Source of the DNA: Chloroflexota bacterium
Lineage (GTDB): Bacteria > Chloroflexota > UBA11872
Direction of reading: 5' to 3'
Assembly: GCA_022825895.1 (NCBI GenBank)
Contig: JAJDVX010000033.1
Coordinates: 242,193 to 306,192 of the forward strand
DNA length: 64,000 nt
Part shown: piece after piece, positions 8,587 to 17,813 of the stretch
How the letters are laid out: each line of letters starts with the position of its first letter
How positions within the stretch are numbered: the stretch's first letter is position 1
Position numbers and translations under genes: made by a program
The notes under the pieces: model-generated
The model's input: only the letters and a program-made list of their open reading frames with translations
Database searches by the model: none
Told to the model about the DNA's origin: nothing

Positions 8587-9153
8587 CTAGCGTGTCGGCG
8601 CGGTCCGCAGGAAGCGCACGACCTTCCAGAGTTCTTCTTCGGTCATGCCGCTGGTATCCGTCGGTCGCGGCGCATCGGCCATGCACTGCTCCCGAAGGTT
8701 CTCGCGAGTCTGCGTCGCGACCTTGAACTCGGTGTGCTGCGTGCCCAGCTGTTGCGGCAGGCTGTGCGGCACGTCGCCAACATCGTCCTCGCCGATCTCG
8801 GTGTTGCCGTGCCAGGCCTTCAGGAAGACCGCGCCCGGGTTGCCGCTGAGCTCGGCTTGGAATTCCTCGGTCTTGAAGCTCGCCGGCCGCGGCGAATACA
8901 GCTGGTACTGCGGGCCAAAGCCATCCGCCGCATAGCCGTGGCAGGTGGCGCAGGTCGTCAGGTAAATCTGCTCACCCTCGGCCAACACGGCCTCGTTGTC
9001 GGGACAGGGGTTCGGCGGGCAGTCGCCTGTGGCAACGCAGGCGGGTTCGGGAAACTCGGTGATCCCCGGAGGTTCACACGCCGCAAGCACGGCGAGCGCG
9101 ACCAGCGCGACCGCCACAGCGCCGATCAATCCTCGGCGCAGCGAAATCTTCAT
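8587..9153 (-). CDS. Lipoprotein c-type cytochrome, single haem
   Basis: A 188-residue protein with a charged N-terminus, a hydrophobic stretch and the lipobox VLAAC, so Cys26 should be lipidated and the protein anchored outside the membrane. The haem-binding motif CATCH is at 68-72. The rest (MTEEELWKVVRFLRT near the end) matches the C-terminal helix of class I cytochromes c. Three further cysteines at 39, 45 and 50 lie between the anchor and the haem site, which is unusual. The ATG at 9153 is chosen because it directly precedes the signal peptide. It probably carries electrons in respiration; its partner is not nearby. Confidence 0.85.
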   Translation of the reverse strand: MKISLRRGLIGAVAVALVALAVLAACEPPGITEFPEPACVATGDCPPNPCPDNEAVLAEGEQIYLTTCATCHGYAADGFGPQYQLYSPRPASFKTEEFQAELSGNPGAVFLKAWHGNTEIGEDDVGDVPHSLPQQLGTQHTEFKVATQTRENLREQCMADAPRPTDTSGMTEEELWKVVRFLRTAPTR

Positions 9154-9385
9154 ACTCCGTCCCCCAGGGTAGGCCGTCGGTTGTTGGCTTCGAGCAGTCA
9201 ATGTAACGCGCTCCCTTCCCCACGCGCCACCAAGCGTCCCTCCCGACGCTTCGGCTGGCGAAAGACCTGCCGCCGCGTTCGACAGTGGCCGCAATCTCAT
9301 GCCGCCGCGCCCGCCGCCCGCCGTCGCTGAACGGCCTCTGCCCAAAGCGTTACGCTTGCGCCGCGTACGGTCTGGAGACCCGGCC

Positions 9386-10240
9386 ATGCGAGCGGCGCTT
9401 CATACGCTCATGTTCGGCGGATACCCCCTTGACCGCGTGGCGCCGGCGGCCAGCGACATCGGCTATGCCGGCGTCGCCCTCATGTGCCGCCCGCCGCACC
9501 TCGACCTCGACACCCCAGGTCCCTCCGCCCGCGCGGGCTCCCGGGTCCTCACCGACGCCGGCCTCCAGGTCGTAGGACTCGCCTCCGGCCTCGGCCGTCC
9601 CGCCTCCTTCACCGGCGCACCCGCTTCGGCCGAATTGGACGGCGTCCGCCGCGCCCTCGAGGCCGCCAACATCCTTGGCGCTGGCTTGCTCCGCCTCTGG
9701 GGCGGAGCCGACGGCCTGTCGGTCGACAACCCCGCTGAACTCGCCGCCGCCGCGGCCTGGTACGCCCAGGCTGCGTCTATTGCCGCGGAAGCCGGCGTCC
9801 GCGTCACCATCGAGGTCCACGCCCAGGGGCTTGCCTCCAGCACCGCCGCCACCTGCCGCCTGGTCGACGCCATCGACCACCCAAACCTCGGCGCCGCCCT
9901 GGACACCGGCAACCTGCACGCCGCCGCCACGTCCGTCGGCGCGGACGATGTCGCCCAACTCGGTACGCGAATCTTCGATGTCCACGTCAAGGACATGCGC
10001 GCCCTGCCAAACGCCGACGGACACACCCTGGAAGTTGACGGCCGCTACTACGTCCACGTACCGCTGGGCGAGGGCGACGTGGGCAACCGCGACACCCTCC
10101 GCCGGCTTGCCGCCGGCGGCTACACGGGCTGGATCGCCAACGAATCCGAATGCGCCTGGCCCGACTGGGAAACGTCCGTGGCCGCCGCCAGGCACGAATA
10201 CGCCGAGCTAGACCGTCTCATCCAGTCCGCGCATGCCTAG
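9386..10240 (+). CDS. Sugar phosphate isomerase/epimerase-like TIM barrel
   Basis: A 284-residue protein of the xylose isomerase-like TIM-barrel superfamily. Metal-ligand type motifs are visible in order: TIEVHAQG (Glu and His), GAALDTGNLHAA (Asp and His), FDVHVKDMR (His, Lys, Asp) and a final IANESE (Glu). These fit the family that includes hydroxypyruvate isomerase and inosose dehydratase. The start at 9386 follows a plausible site and gives the usual beginning of the barrel; the frame extends upstream without protein-like sequence. The substrate is not determinable. Confidence 0.8.
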   Translation: MRAALHTLMFGGYPLDRVAPAASDIGYAGVALMCRPPHLDLDTPGPSARAGSRVLTDAGLQVVGLASGLGRPASFTGAPASAELDGVRRALEAANILGAGLLRLWGGADGLSVDNPAELAAAAAWYAQAASIAAEAGVRVTIEVHAQGLASSTAATCRLVDAIDHPNLGAALDTGNLHAAATSVGADDVAQLGTRIFDVHVKDMRALPNADGHTLEVDGRYYVHVPLGEGDVGNRDTLRRLAAGGYTGWIANESECAWPDWETSVAAARHEYAELDRLIQSAHA

Positions 10241-10276
10241 GTACACGCCGCGTCCACTTCAGGAGAGCAACTGACC

Positions 10277-11368
10277 ATGCGCGTCGCATTCAGCTGGGAT
10301 CCGAGCCTCTTCAACTACCGCAACATGCTTGGCAACCCGTACGGCGGGCTGCTCGTCGAGGCTCTCCAGCGCCACGGCTACTCGTTCGAACTCATCAGCC
10401 TCTACCCCACCGCCGACACGCCCAGCGTCAACCTGCGCTGGGTATGGCAAAACCGCGGCCGCGTCCACGGCATCCACCTGCACTGGCTCCTGGGCGTCAC
10501 AAATACGGAAGCCGCGACCCAGGCCTGGGTACGGATGGGCTTCTTCGCCCTGTCGCTCCTGCTGGCCCGCATCCTTGGCTATCGCGTCGTCTGGACGCTC
10601 CACAACATGCTGCCCCACGAACGCCCGCATTGGGGCGTCGATGTCGTCGGCCGCTACGTCATGGCCCTGCTGGCCAACTCCATCATCTGCCACTGCGAGT
10701 ACGCGGCACGCGCCTACACCCGCCGTTTCATCCGCCGCCGCAACCTCTTCGTCATCCCCCACGGCGACTTTCGCAACGCCTATCCCGCCGACGTCACCCG
10801 CCAGGAGGCCCGCCGCGAACTCGGAATCCCCGAGGACGCCTTCGTCTACACGTCCTTCGGCAATATCCGCGGCTACAAGGGCCACGACGACATGCTGGAA
10901 GCCTTCAAGAGGCTGGACGGCGATCACCTGCGCCTCGTCGTGGCCGGGCAGCGCCATCGGTTCTACGACGGCGCCGTGGGCAACGAGCCCCTGGGCGATC
11001 CACGCATTCTGATGCACGAGGGCAAAGTCCCCATCGACAAGTTGCAGGTCTACTTCCACGCCTGCGATGTGGCCGTGTTTCCCTACCGCGACGCCCTCAC
11101 CAGCGGCGCCATCATCACCGCCCTCGGCTTCGGCTGCCCCATCATCGCCACCCGTGTCGGCTGCATCCCCGAGCTTCTCGACGACACCGGCGCCGGCGTC
11201 CTGGTGCCACCGGCCAATATCCCGGCCCTGCGTGCCGCCATGCGGGACGCCCAGGACTGGAATCTCGCCGAGCGAACCCGGGCGGCCCACCTCGTTGCCG
11301 ACGAACTGGGCTGGGACCGCATCGCCCTCCAGACCATGGAGGCCTACGGCCCGGCGCGCGCTGACTGA
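10277..11368 (+). CDS. GT4-type glycosyltransferase
   Basis: A 363-residue GT-B fold glycosyltransferase. The N-terminal half contains HLHWLLG and TLHNMLPHE, typical of GT4 enzymes. The C-terminal nucleotide-sugar domain has FGNIRGYKGHDDMLEAF and the donor-site region VFPYRDALTSGAIITALGFG followed by GCIPELL, whose spaced acidic residues correspond to the E-x7-E element. There is no signal or membrane anchor. A GGAGAG site lies ten bases before the ATG. It likely adds a sugar to a cell-surface glycan. It is followed by a secreted LRR protein, but no functional link is shown. Confidence 0.85.
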   Translation: MRVAFSWDPSLFNYRNMLGNPYGGLLVEALQRHGYSFELISLYPTADTPSVNLRWVWQNRGRVHGIHLHWLLGVTNTEAATQAWVRMGFFALSLLLARILGYRVVWTLHNMLPHERPHWGVDVVGRYVMALLANSIICHCEYAARAYTRRFIRRRNLFVIPHGDFRNAYPADVTRQEARRELGIPEDAFVYTSFGNIRGYKGHDDMLEAFKRLDGDHLRLVVAGQRHRFYDGAVGNEPLGDPRILMHEGKVPIDKLQVYFHACDVAVFPYRDALTSGAIITALGFGCPIIATRVGCIPELLDDTGAGVLVPPANIPALRAAMRDAQDWNLAERTRAAHLVADELGWDRIALQTMEAYGPARAD

Positions 11369-11524
11369 ATCGCCGCCGCACGAGAACCATCGCGGCGTTC
11401 GGCGCCGCCGGTCCCGGAGGGCTCGGCCTCCGGCGCTATCGTCTCGCGCCGGTCCAACGCGAGTCCTAAGCTTGCCGGGATGATTTCGGGCGGCTGTGCA
11501 ATCACGGGAGGTTTCGCAAGAGCT

Positions 11525-13333
11525 ATGAAGAGTCTGGTTGCCCGGCGTACCCGGGCTGGAAGGCTGAGTGGACATTCACGCCGAATCGCGGCGATTGCCG
11601 TCCTGTCGCTGCTGGCCTTTGTGGCGCTTGCGGCACCCGTCGTGGCGGATCAGCACGACGCGGACGAAATGGCGACCAGTGGGCCCTCCGCCGTGGTCGA
11701 GCGTTCCGCCTTCACACAGCCCGACGAAACCCTGGGCCACAACATTCCCGACCTGATGTTGTCGGTCGGCGACGTCGAGATAGCCTGCGACTTCCTGACG
11801 TTTTACCGGGCGACTGGCGATGTTGATCGCTGGGGCTACGCCACCTCCGAGGTCATCGCCGAGCGCGCGGGCAGCCTCACCCAGTACTACCAACGCGGCA
11901 TCGTGGACTGCCAGGAGCGCGACGGTGGCTGGCACATGGAGCGCCGGCTGGTCTGGGACGACCTCGGCGGTCTGGGTGCCGAGCCGGACCTGCTCAGCGA
12001 GCAGCCTGGCCTGCCGCTGGGGCCGTGGGGCCACCGCGTGTCCAACCTCGCCGTCGACGGCACGCCGACCGGCTTCCTGGACTTCTTCAATGCCCTGGGC
12101 GGTCTGCAGGCCTTCGGCCACCCCAAGTCCGAGGCTCGCCCGGACGATGCGCTCGGCGCCGTCTTCAATCTCGGGAGCGCCGCTCCAGGCGTGATCCGCC
12201 AGTACTTCCAGGCCGCGGTCTTCGAACACCGGCCGGACAGCCCCGAGCTGGTACATCTGCGCTTCCTGGGCGATGCGGCCCGCGACGCGATGTACCCGTT
12301 TGATATCCATCAGGCGTTTGAGAGCTTCCGTGCCGCGGAGCCGCTGGAGGATGGCCAGGAGCTTGTCGTCGAGGAAGTCTCGGGCGTTGGCGCGCGGATT
12401 GCGCAGTACCACGCCGACCGCGACGCGCTCGTTGCGCTCTACGACGCGTTGGACGGCCCAAACTGGAACCTCAACACCAACTGGCTCAGCAACGCCCCGC
12501 TGCGCCAGTGGTACGGCGTCACCGTCGGCGCTGGCCGCGTGAGCGAGCTGGACCTCTCGCAGAACCAGTTGAGCGGCCGGATCCCGGCGGCAATCGGCCA
12601 ACTCACCGGCCTGACGAACCTGGACCTTTTTGGGAACCAGCTCACGGGCGAGATCCCGGCCACGATCGGCGACCTGGACAAGGTGACCCGTCTTTCCCTC
12701 TGGGCCAATCAGCTGAGCGGGTCCATTCCCGCGGAGCTGGGCGACATGGAGAGCCTGGAGTGGGTGGCGCTCGGGATTAACCAGCTCACCGGTGCGATTC
12801 CGCCCGAACTGGGCAACCTCACCACCCTCACCCACATGGACTTCACCTTGAACCAGCTCAGCGGCCCGATCCCGGCCGAGTTGGGCAATCTCCCCGATGT
12901 CGTCTGGATCGGGCTCTGGTCCAACCAGTTGAGCGGCCCGATTCCCGCGGAATTGGGCAATCTCACCGGCCTCACCCAACTGGACCTGGATCACAACCGC
13001 TTGAGCGGCGCGATTCCGGCCGAGCTGGGCAACCTCGTCAATCTGGATGAACTCTGGCTCAGGCACAACCAGCTCAGTGGCCCGATCCCCGCCGAGCTGG
13101 GCAACCTCAGCAGCCTGACGGTGTTGGGCCTGGAGCAGAACCGGCTAACTGGTGAGATTCCGGCCGCGCTCGAAGGTCTCGTCAATCTACAGAGACTGTT
13201 CCTCGCGGGGAACGACTTCACCGGATGCGTGCCAGCGGCGTTGGCGCAGGGCACGCGTAACGACGTAGACGAACTGGGACTGCCGCTCTGCGAGCCTTCC
13301 GCTGACGAGGAGGAAGCGCCGGCCGAGGTCTAG
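11525..13333 (+). CDS. Secreted leucine-rich-repeat protein, one LRR module
   Basis: A 602-residue exported protein. The ATG at 11525 begins a basic region followed by the hydrophobic helix IAAIAVLSLLAFVALAA and a VVA-D cleavage-like site. Residues about 45-285 form a domain shared with the protein at 22.8-25.5 kb (YYQRGIVDCQ, QYFQAAVFEHRP), similar to a segment common in secreted Chloroflexota proteins. Then come an N-cap (ALYDALDGPNWN, WYGVTV) and about nine plant-type 24-residue repeats such as NQLSGPIPAELGNLTGLTQL, closed by the Cys cap CVPAAL ... LGLPLC. The fold is a ligand-binding solenoid. The role may be adhesion or recognition; this is inference. Confidence 0.85.
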   Translation: MKSLVARRTRAGRLSGHSRRIAAIAVLSLLAFVALAAPVVADQHDADEMATSGPSAVVERSAFTQPDETLGHNIPDLMLSVGDVEIACDFLTFYRATGDVDRWGYATSEVIAERAGSLTQYYQRGIVDCQERDGGWHMERRLVWDDLGGLGAEPDLLSEQPGLPLGPWGHRVSNLAVDGTPTGFLDFFNALGGLQAFGHPKSEARPDDALGAVFNLGSAAPGVIRQYFQAAVFEHRPDSPELVHLRFLGDAARDAMYPFDIHQAFESFRAAEPLEDGQELVVEEVSGVGARIAQYHADRDALVALYDALDGPNWNLNTNWLSNAPLRQWYGVTVGAGRVSELDLSQNQLSGRIPAAIGQLTGLTNLDLFGNQLTGEIPATIGDLDKVTRLSLWANQLSGSIPAELGDMESLEWVALGINQLTGAIPPELGNLTTLTHMDFTLNQLSGPIPAELGNLPDVVWIGLWSNQLSGPIPAELGNLTGLTQLDLDHNRLSGAIPAELGNLVNLDELWLRHNQLSGPIPAELGNLSSLTVLGLEQNRLTGEIPAALEGLVNLQRLFLAGNDFTGCVPAALAQGTRNDVDELGLPLCEPSADEEEAPAEV

Positions 13334-13370
13334 CCGCCAAGGCGGCGCTCCCGCCAAAACTGACGGTCCA

Positions 13371-13408
13371 AGAGGGCCCGCACCTGGATTCCAGGTGACG
13401 GGCCCTCT
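13371..13408 (+). terminator. Long hairpin after the first LRR gene
   Basis: AGAGGGCCCG (13371-13380) pairs with CGGGCCCTCT (13399-13408), and the inner arms CACCTGGA and TCCAGGTG continue the stem with one bulged base. It sits 38 bases after the LRR stop codon. There is no long T run, so it is a probable terminator or 3' stabiliser. The remaining bases to 13592 contain nothing recognisable. Confidence 0.6.
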
Positions 13409-13592
13409 CGGTCTGTATCGAGAAGCGGCGCCCTCAGGGCTTGCCCATGCACGGACCTTTGGGCGCGCAGTGCGTTCCGCAGGTGGCCGCGCCCCATCAC
13501 CATCCCGGCGCGCAAATTGACCTCGCTGGTTGGACGATGTTTGATTGCCAGACTGGGCGACTGGGTGATCCCACTCGTGATTGGCGGCGGTC

Positions 13593-14402
13593 CTACGAGA
13601 GCGACTTGCGAGCGGTGAGCAGAATGGATCCGAGGAGGCGGCGGATGGTGGGGAGGTCGTCGCCGAAGCGCCAGGTTGCGGTGCTGGGGAACTCCTGGAG
13701 GCTTTCGATGCGGAGGCCGGCGCGGGCGACGCTGGTGACGATGTCGCCGAGGGTCCGGTGGAACTCCCACCTGGGTTCGGGTGCGTCTTCGGCGCCGGCG
13801 AAGTGGCGCCAGCCGGTGGTGCGTTGGGGTTGGCGGTCGAAGTAGTCGCCGACAATCGCGATTGAGCCGTCGCGGACCTCAAGATTCCCCAGTTGCGGGT
13901 GTTCTTCGTTGAGGATCAGGCGGCCTGAGGGTTTAAGCAGTTGGACGATCGCGGCAGCCCAGCTATCGAGGTCCGGGAGCCACCCGAGGGCGCCGCCGCC
14001 GGTGTAGACGATGTCAAAGAACTCAGGAACCAGTTCCACAGGTCGGGCGCTGACGTCGGCGGCCAGGAACTCGCCGGAGATGCCGGCGTCTTCCGCTTTG
14101 CGGATAGCGAGGTCGATCTGCTTTGGGCTGATATCGACGCCGGTGACCTGGGCGCCGGCGTTGGCCCAGGAGAGGGTTTCTTCACCGCTGCCGCACTGGA
14201 GGTGACAGAGGCGCAGGCCGCGGACGTCACCGGCGGCTTCGACTTCGTGCTCGCGCAGCAGCGTTCCACCCTTCGCGAAGAACTCGGCGGAGGGCCAGAT
14301 GTCCTGCCGCAGGTCGGCAATGGCGTCCCAGGCATCGCGGTTGGCGGAGGTGTATTCGTTCACAGGAGGGTTCGGGTTGCGGTGAATGGGGGCACGGTCC
14401 AT
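13593..14402 (-). CDS. Class I SAM-dependent methyltransferase
   Basis: A 269-residue Rossmann-fold methyltransferase. Motif I is LCHLQCGSGEETLSWA, motif II VTGVDISPKQI, and a post-motif strand FDIVYTGGGALGWL lies before LLKPSGRLILNEEHP. The N-terminal region (NRDAWDAIADLRQDIWPSAEFF) is common in small-molecule methyltransferases of the Methyltransf_11/25 group. The acceptor is unknown. The ATG at 14402 gives the longest protein; a GTG at 14363 (VNEYTSANRDAWD) would remove 13 poorly conserved residues and is a realistic alternative. It is divergent from the acetyltransferase at 14504. Confidence 0.82.
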   Translation of the reverse strand: MDRAPIHRNPNPPVNEYTSANRDAWDAIADLRQDIWPSAEFFAKGGTLLREHEVEAAGDVRGLRLCHLQCGSGEETLSWANAGAQVTGVDISPKQIDLAIRKAEDAGISGEFLAADVSARPVELVPEFFDIVYTGGGALGWLPDLDSWAAAIVQLLKPSGRLILNEEHPQLGNLEVRDGSIAIVGDYFDRQPQRTTGWRHFAGAEDAPEPRWEFHRTLGDIVTSVARAGLRIESLQEFPSTATWRFGDDLPTIRRLLGSILLTARKSLS

Positions 14403-14503
14403 TGTGACCGTTCGTGCGGCGTGGCTGGACGGGTCGACGCCGGGGATTCAGGCTAGGGTGAGACGCCGCGCGGGGAATCCACGATGAGAGACGAAGGGCT
14501 GAC

Positions 14504-15607
14504 ATGAGCGCGGACGGGCCGCGGGTGATGCGGCTGGATGAGCGGCAGGACCTGATCGACCACGTCAATCGGGTCATGCGCGAGGAGGTGGGCAGCGCGC
14601 CCACCTACGGCGAGGACTGGCCGCACGTACATCAGCCGGAGAACGTGCCAAACATCTTCGTGGTCCGCGAGGACGACCGGATCGTGGCCTCGACGGCGAT
14701 CTATCCGCACGACACGCGGCTGGGCGACGTGGAGTTGCGGATCGGCGGCATCAACGGCGTCTCGACCGACGTGCCCTACCGCCGGCGCGGCTACGCCACG
14801 CGGGTGCTGGACGCCTGCATCGAGCGCATGACCGAACTGGGCTCCCACGTCAGCCTGCTCTCGACGGGCGTGCCCAGTTGGTATCGCAAGCAGGGCTGGG
14901 AGTACGGAGGAACCGTCCGGATTTACCGGTTCGACCGGGGGAACCGGGGGTTCTTGCCGAGCGAGCCGGTGCCTGAAGTCCGGCCGGCGACGGATGGGGA
15001 CTTTGAGGCGCTATCCGAGATCAGCGAGGCGCGGGCCTGGGGCGCGGTGCGTCCGCCCGACCACATGCGGGCGATGTTGCAGCGTCGCAACTCGACGGTG
15101 TGGGTGGCCGAGCGGCACGGCCGAGCCGGCGCCTACATATTCGCGCGCGGCACGGCGATGGCCGAGTACGGCGGACCGGCCGACCTGGTGGTGCCGATGA
15201 TCGCGCGGCTCTTGGAGCAGTGGGACGACCCGACGGTCAAGACGTCAACGCAGTCGGTGGCCGAGCGCCAGGCCAGCCAGAGCCCAACGGTGCACGCCAC
15301 CCTCATGGCGCCGGCGCGGGCGGACGACGTGACGGACGTCCTGGATTCCGTTGGAATCATGCAATCGACCGACTACATCGGCATGATCCGCATCGAGGAT
15401 CCGGTGGGGCTGGTGCGGGCGTATGGGCGCGAGGACCTGGACCCGGTGGACGAGGGCCACACGATCGCGATGACCGTGGGCGGCCAGCGCGTGCGGTTGA
15501 GCCGCAACGACGCGGTGAAGCTGCTGTTCGGGCCGGAGCGTCCGCCGGGGGTGAAGGATGCGGGGCTGCCGCTGGCGTTTCACGAATGGTCGGCCGATCG
15601 GGTCTAA
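14504..15607 (+). CDS. Eis-like GNAT N-acetyltransferase
   Basis: A 367-residue protein. The first GNAT domain has GINGVSTDVPYRRRGYATRV, with the V-x-x-x-x-R-x-x-G-x-A acetyl-CoA motif, and SWYRKQGWEYGG, a hallmark of Eis-type and related enhanced-survival acetyltransferases. A second GNAT-like part follows, and the C-terminus (IAMTVGGQRVRL, then NDAVKLLFGPERPPG) resembles the sterol-carrier-like domain of that family. Such enzymes acetylate lysines or aminoglycosides; the target here is unknown. A TAGGGT -10-like element lies about 50 bases upstream. Confidence 0.78.
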   Translation: MSADGPRVMRLDERQDLIDHVNRVMREEVGSAPTYGEDWPHVHQPENVPNIFVVREDDRIVASTAIYPHDTRLGDVELRIGGINGVSTDVPYRRRGYATRVLDACIERMTELGSHVSLLSTGVPSWYRKQGWEYGGTVRIYRFDRGNRGFLPSEPVPEVRPATDGDFEALSEISEARAWGAVRPPDHMRAMLQRRNSTVWVAERHGRAGAYIFARGTAMAEYGGPADLVVPMIARLLEQWDDPTVKTSTQSVAERQASQSPTVHATLMAPARADDVTDVLDSVGIMQSTDYIGMIRIEDPVGLVRAYGREDLDPVDEGHTIAMTVGGQRVRLSRNDAVKLLFGPERPPGVKDAGLPLAFHEWSADRV

Positions 15608-15637
15608 GTCGGGTGGCGCCCTGCCGGTGTTTCTTCA

Positions 15638-15643
15638 TAGAAT
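15638..15643 (+). promoter_or_regulatory. Candidate -10 element upstream of sulfite reductase
   Basis: TAGAAT, about 75 bases before the sulfite reductase start. The same hexamer occurs before hemB (28184-28189), before the coiled-coil gene (50691-50696) and before the GIY-YIG remnant (57972-57977), so it may be the usual -10 sequence here. No convincing -35 element is seen. Confidence 0.4.
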
Positions 15644-15719
15644 CGGCCCGCCTGCCTGCGCGGGGAATAACAGGTAGGCTCATCACCCGGCCGCGACGGG
15701 CGGCTCGTGGAGGCCAGGC

Positions 15720-17501
15720 ATGGCAGTAACTGAACGCAGAGACACGGCTGGGCACGTGATCGAAATCCTCGATGAGGAATTCGAGGACTTCACGACGGAG
15801 GCCCGGGCCTACCTGGCCGGTCAGCGCGTCGAAGAGAAGTTCATCGGCTACCGGCTGAAGCAGGGCGTCTACGGCCAGCGCCAGCCCAACGTGCAGATGC
15901 TGCGGGTGAAGCTGCCCATGGGCGGCGTCACGGCGGACCAGCTGGACGCCTTTGCCGAGGTGGCCGAGCGGTTTGCCCCGCTGAAAAAGGGCCACATCAC
16001 CACCCGCGAGAACATCCAGATCCACCACATCCCGCTGCCGCTGGCCTGGGATGCGTTGCGGGTGCTGGGTCGCGCGGGACTCTCGACGCGAGAAGCCTGC
16101 GGGAACACGGTGCGCAACGTGACCGGGGATCCCTGGGCGGGCGTGGCGGACGATGAGACGTTCGACGCGACGCCCTATGCCGGGGCCTTCGTGCGCTACT
16201 TCGTGCGTAACCCGCTGACGCAGTTGCTGCCCCGGAAGTTCAAGGTTTCGTTCAGTGGATCCGACACCGACCGCACGATCGGCGAGATTCACGATCTGGC
16301 GTTCTTCTCGACCATCCGCGAAGTGGACGGCAAGGAAGAGCGCGGGTTCCGGATCCTGACCGGCGGCGGGCTGTCGATCATGCCCAAGCACGCGTTCGAG
16401 TTGTACGACTTCGTGCCGCTGAGCGACTACCTGCGGGTGTCCGAGGCCGTGCTGCGGATCTTCAACCGGTCCGACGAACTGCGCCGCAACCGCGCTAAGG
16501 CTCGCATCAAGTTCCTCGTCCACCGGGTCGGAATCGAGAAGTTCCGCGAGATGGTGGAGGCCGAACTGACGGGGGCCTGGGCCGAGCGTGACTACGACCT
16601 GGACGACCTGGTCTTCGTCGACAACGAGGAAGCCGACGCGCCGGATATGCCGGCCGAGGCGCCGGTGATCGCGGAAGAGGACGCCGACCTGTTCGAGCGC
16701 TTCTGCTCCACGAATGTGGCGCCGCAGGTGCAGGCCGGGTACTCGACGATGGAAGTCAAGGTGAACCAGGGCGACCTGAGTCCCGAACAGTTCCGCGGCC
16801 TGGCGCAGATCCTGCGTGACTACGGCGCCAGCCGGGCGCGAACCACGCACTGGCAGAACATCGTGCTGCGCTGGATTCCGGACAACAGCGTCTACCCGGT
16901 GTGGAAGGAATTGCGGGCGCTGGGTCTTGGCAATCCGGGCGCCTACGAGATCAACGACGTGGTGTCCTGCCCCGGCACGGACAGCTGCAAACTGGGAATC
17001 ACGTCGTCGATGGGCCTGAACAAAGCCATCCAGGCCAAGGTCGAGGAAATGCACATCCAGGATCCGCTGACGCGGCAGATCCTGATCAACATGAGCGGTT
17101 GCCCGAACTCGTGCGGCATGCACCACGTGGGGAACATCGGGTTCCACGGCGCGGCCATCAAGACCGGCGGCCGGCAGGTGCCGGCCTACCACACCTTCAT
17201 CGGCGGCAACCGCCGCTACGGTTCGCCGATGCGGCTGGGCCTGCTGCTGCGGACGCGGGTGCCGGCCAAGCGCGCGCCGACGGTGGTGGAGCGGCTGATC
17301 CTGGACTACGAGGAGAGTCGCCTGACCGACGACGAGTCCTTTAACGAGTACGTGGACCGGCACGACCGGCTGTACTTCGACGGATTGCTGAAGGACCTGG
17401 CGCTGCCCCCCGAATACGACGACGAACCGGACCACTTCGTGGACTGGGACCGCGACCGGCTGTACGTGCTGGAACGCGGCGAGGGCGAATGCGCGGTCTG
17501 A
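15720..17501 (+). CDS. Ferredoxin-dependent assimilatory sulfite (nitrite) reductase
   Basis: A 593-residue sirohaem and [4Fe-4S] reductase that carries out the six-electron reduction of sulfite to sulfide. The cluster ligands are C417 and C423 (CPGTDSC) and C461 and C465 (CPNSC). Two ferredoxin-like half domains are visible (VYGQRQPNVQMLRVKLPMGG near the start, VQAGYSTMEVKVNQGDLS in the middle). Nitrite reductases share this build; sulfite is preferred because cysH, cysC and sat follow and cobA, which makes the sirohaem precursor, is downstream. A GGAGG site precedes the ATG. The stop codon overlaps the start of a cysteine-rich short ORF in another frame. Confidence 0.93.
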   Translation: MAVTERRDTAGHVIEILDEEFEDFTTEARAYLAGQRVEEKFIGYRLKQGVYGQRQPNVQMLRVKLPMGGVTADQLDAFAEVAERFAPLKKGHITTRENIQIHHIPLPLAWDALRVLGRAGLSTREACGNTVRNVTGDPWAGVADDETFDATPYAGAFVRYFVRNPLTQLLPRKFKVSFSGSDTDRTIGEIHDLAFFSTIREVDGKEERGFRILTGGGLSIMPKHAFELYDFVPLSDYLRVSEAVLRIFNRSDELRRNRAKARIKFLVHRVGIEKFREMVEAELTGAWAERDYDLDDLVFVDNEEADAPDMPAEAPVIAEEDADLFERFCSTNVAPQVQAGYSTMEVKVNQGDLSPEQFRGLAQILRDYGASRARTTHWQNIVLRWIPDNSVYPVWKELRALGLGNPGAYEINDVVSCPGTDSCKLGITSSMGLNKAIQAKVEEMHIQDPLTRQILINMSGCPNSCGMHHVGNIGFHGAAIKTGGRQVPAYHTFIGGNRRYGSPMRLGLLLRTRVPAKRAPTVVERLILDYEESRLTDDESFNEYVDRHDRLYFDGLLKDLALPPEYDDEPDHFVDWDRDRLYVLERGEGECAV

Positions 17502-17650
17502 CCCCAGACAAACTGTCCGATCCATCGCCGACGCCGAGCGGCCGGCGGCTGCTCGCGTCGGCGGCTACCGCTTCACGCGAGCACCCCAGCGGCTGCACGT
17601 GCTGTTGTTGCGACTGCACCTGCGCCTGTATACGGGGCGTGGTGGTCTAG
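17489..17650 (+). CDS. Cysteine-rich 53-residue leader-type ORF
   Basis: The ATG lies inside the last codons of sulfite reductase, in another frame, with a GAGGG element six bases upstream. The product has 53 residues: an ordinary first part, then residues 36-47 reading CTCCCCDCTCAC, eight cysteines in twelve codons, then IRGVVV and TAG. The stop codon lies in the loop of a hairpin (17635-17641 with 17657-17663). It sits between a sulfur-assimilation gene and cysH. Short polycysteine ORFs upstream of sulfur genes act as cysteine-responsive attenuators in mycobacteria; by analogy, ribosome stalling here would report cysteine supply to cysH-cysC-sat. A metal-binding peptide or RiPP precursor is less likely since no maturation enzyme is nearby. 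Confidence 0.65.
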   Translation: MRGLTPDKLSDPSPTPSGRRLLASAATASREHPSGCTCCCCDCTCACIRGVVV

Positions 17651-17813
17651 GCCTCTCACGCCCGCAAAGTCCTGGTCATGCCAGGCACCTCTCGACGTCG
17701 GCCGGGCGTTCGCGCCTCGGCCGCGTGATCAGTCTCCACTGACTACGCCCTGGAACGGCGTCGAGCACCTGAATTCAAGCGAGGGGCGCTGTTTGCCCCA
17801 TGCCATCGGAGGT
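17635..17813 (+). promoter_or_regulatory. Structured leader RNA between the Cys-rich ORF and cysH
   Basis: Hairpins follow one another: GGGCGTG/CACGCCC (17635-17641/17657-17663, with the ORF stop in the loop); CCTGG/CCAGG (17671-17685); GGCCG-GGCG with a TTCG loop (17700-17722); an 11-bp stem with one mismatch (17723-17733/17738-17748); and GGGGC/GCCCC (17783-17787/17795-17799). The last stands nine bases before the cysH site GGAGGT (17808-17813). No T run is present, so any control would act on translation or Rho access and not through an intrinsic terminator. Confidence 0.5.

Noticed and set aside
15357..17525. A 722-codon open frame on the minus strand
   Set aside because: It lies opposite sulfite reductase, whose motifs are unmistakable; the minus frame has only low-complexity sequence caused by GC-rich codon bias.
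17489..17650. The Cys-rich ORF as a RiPP precursor or metallothionein
   Set aside because: No cyclodehydratase, lanthipeptide synthetase or radical SAM gene is nearby, and its place in the sulfur operon fits a cysteine sensor better. Kept only as an alternative.
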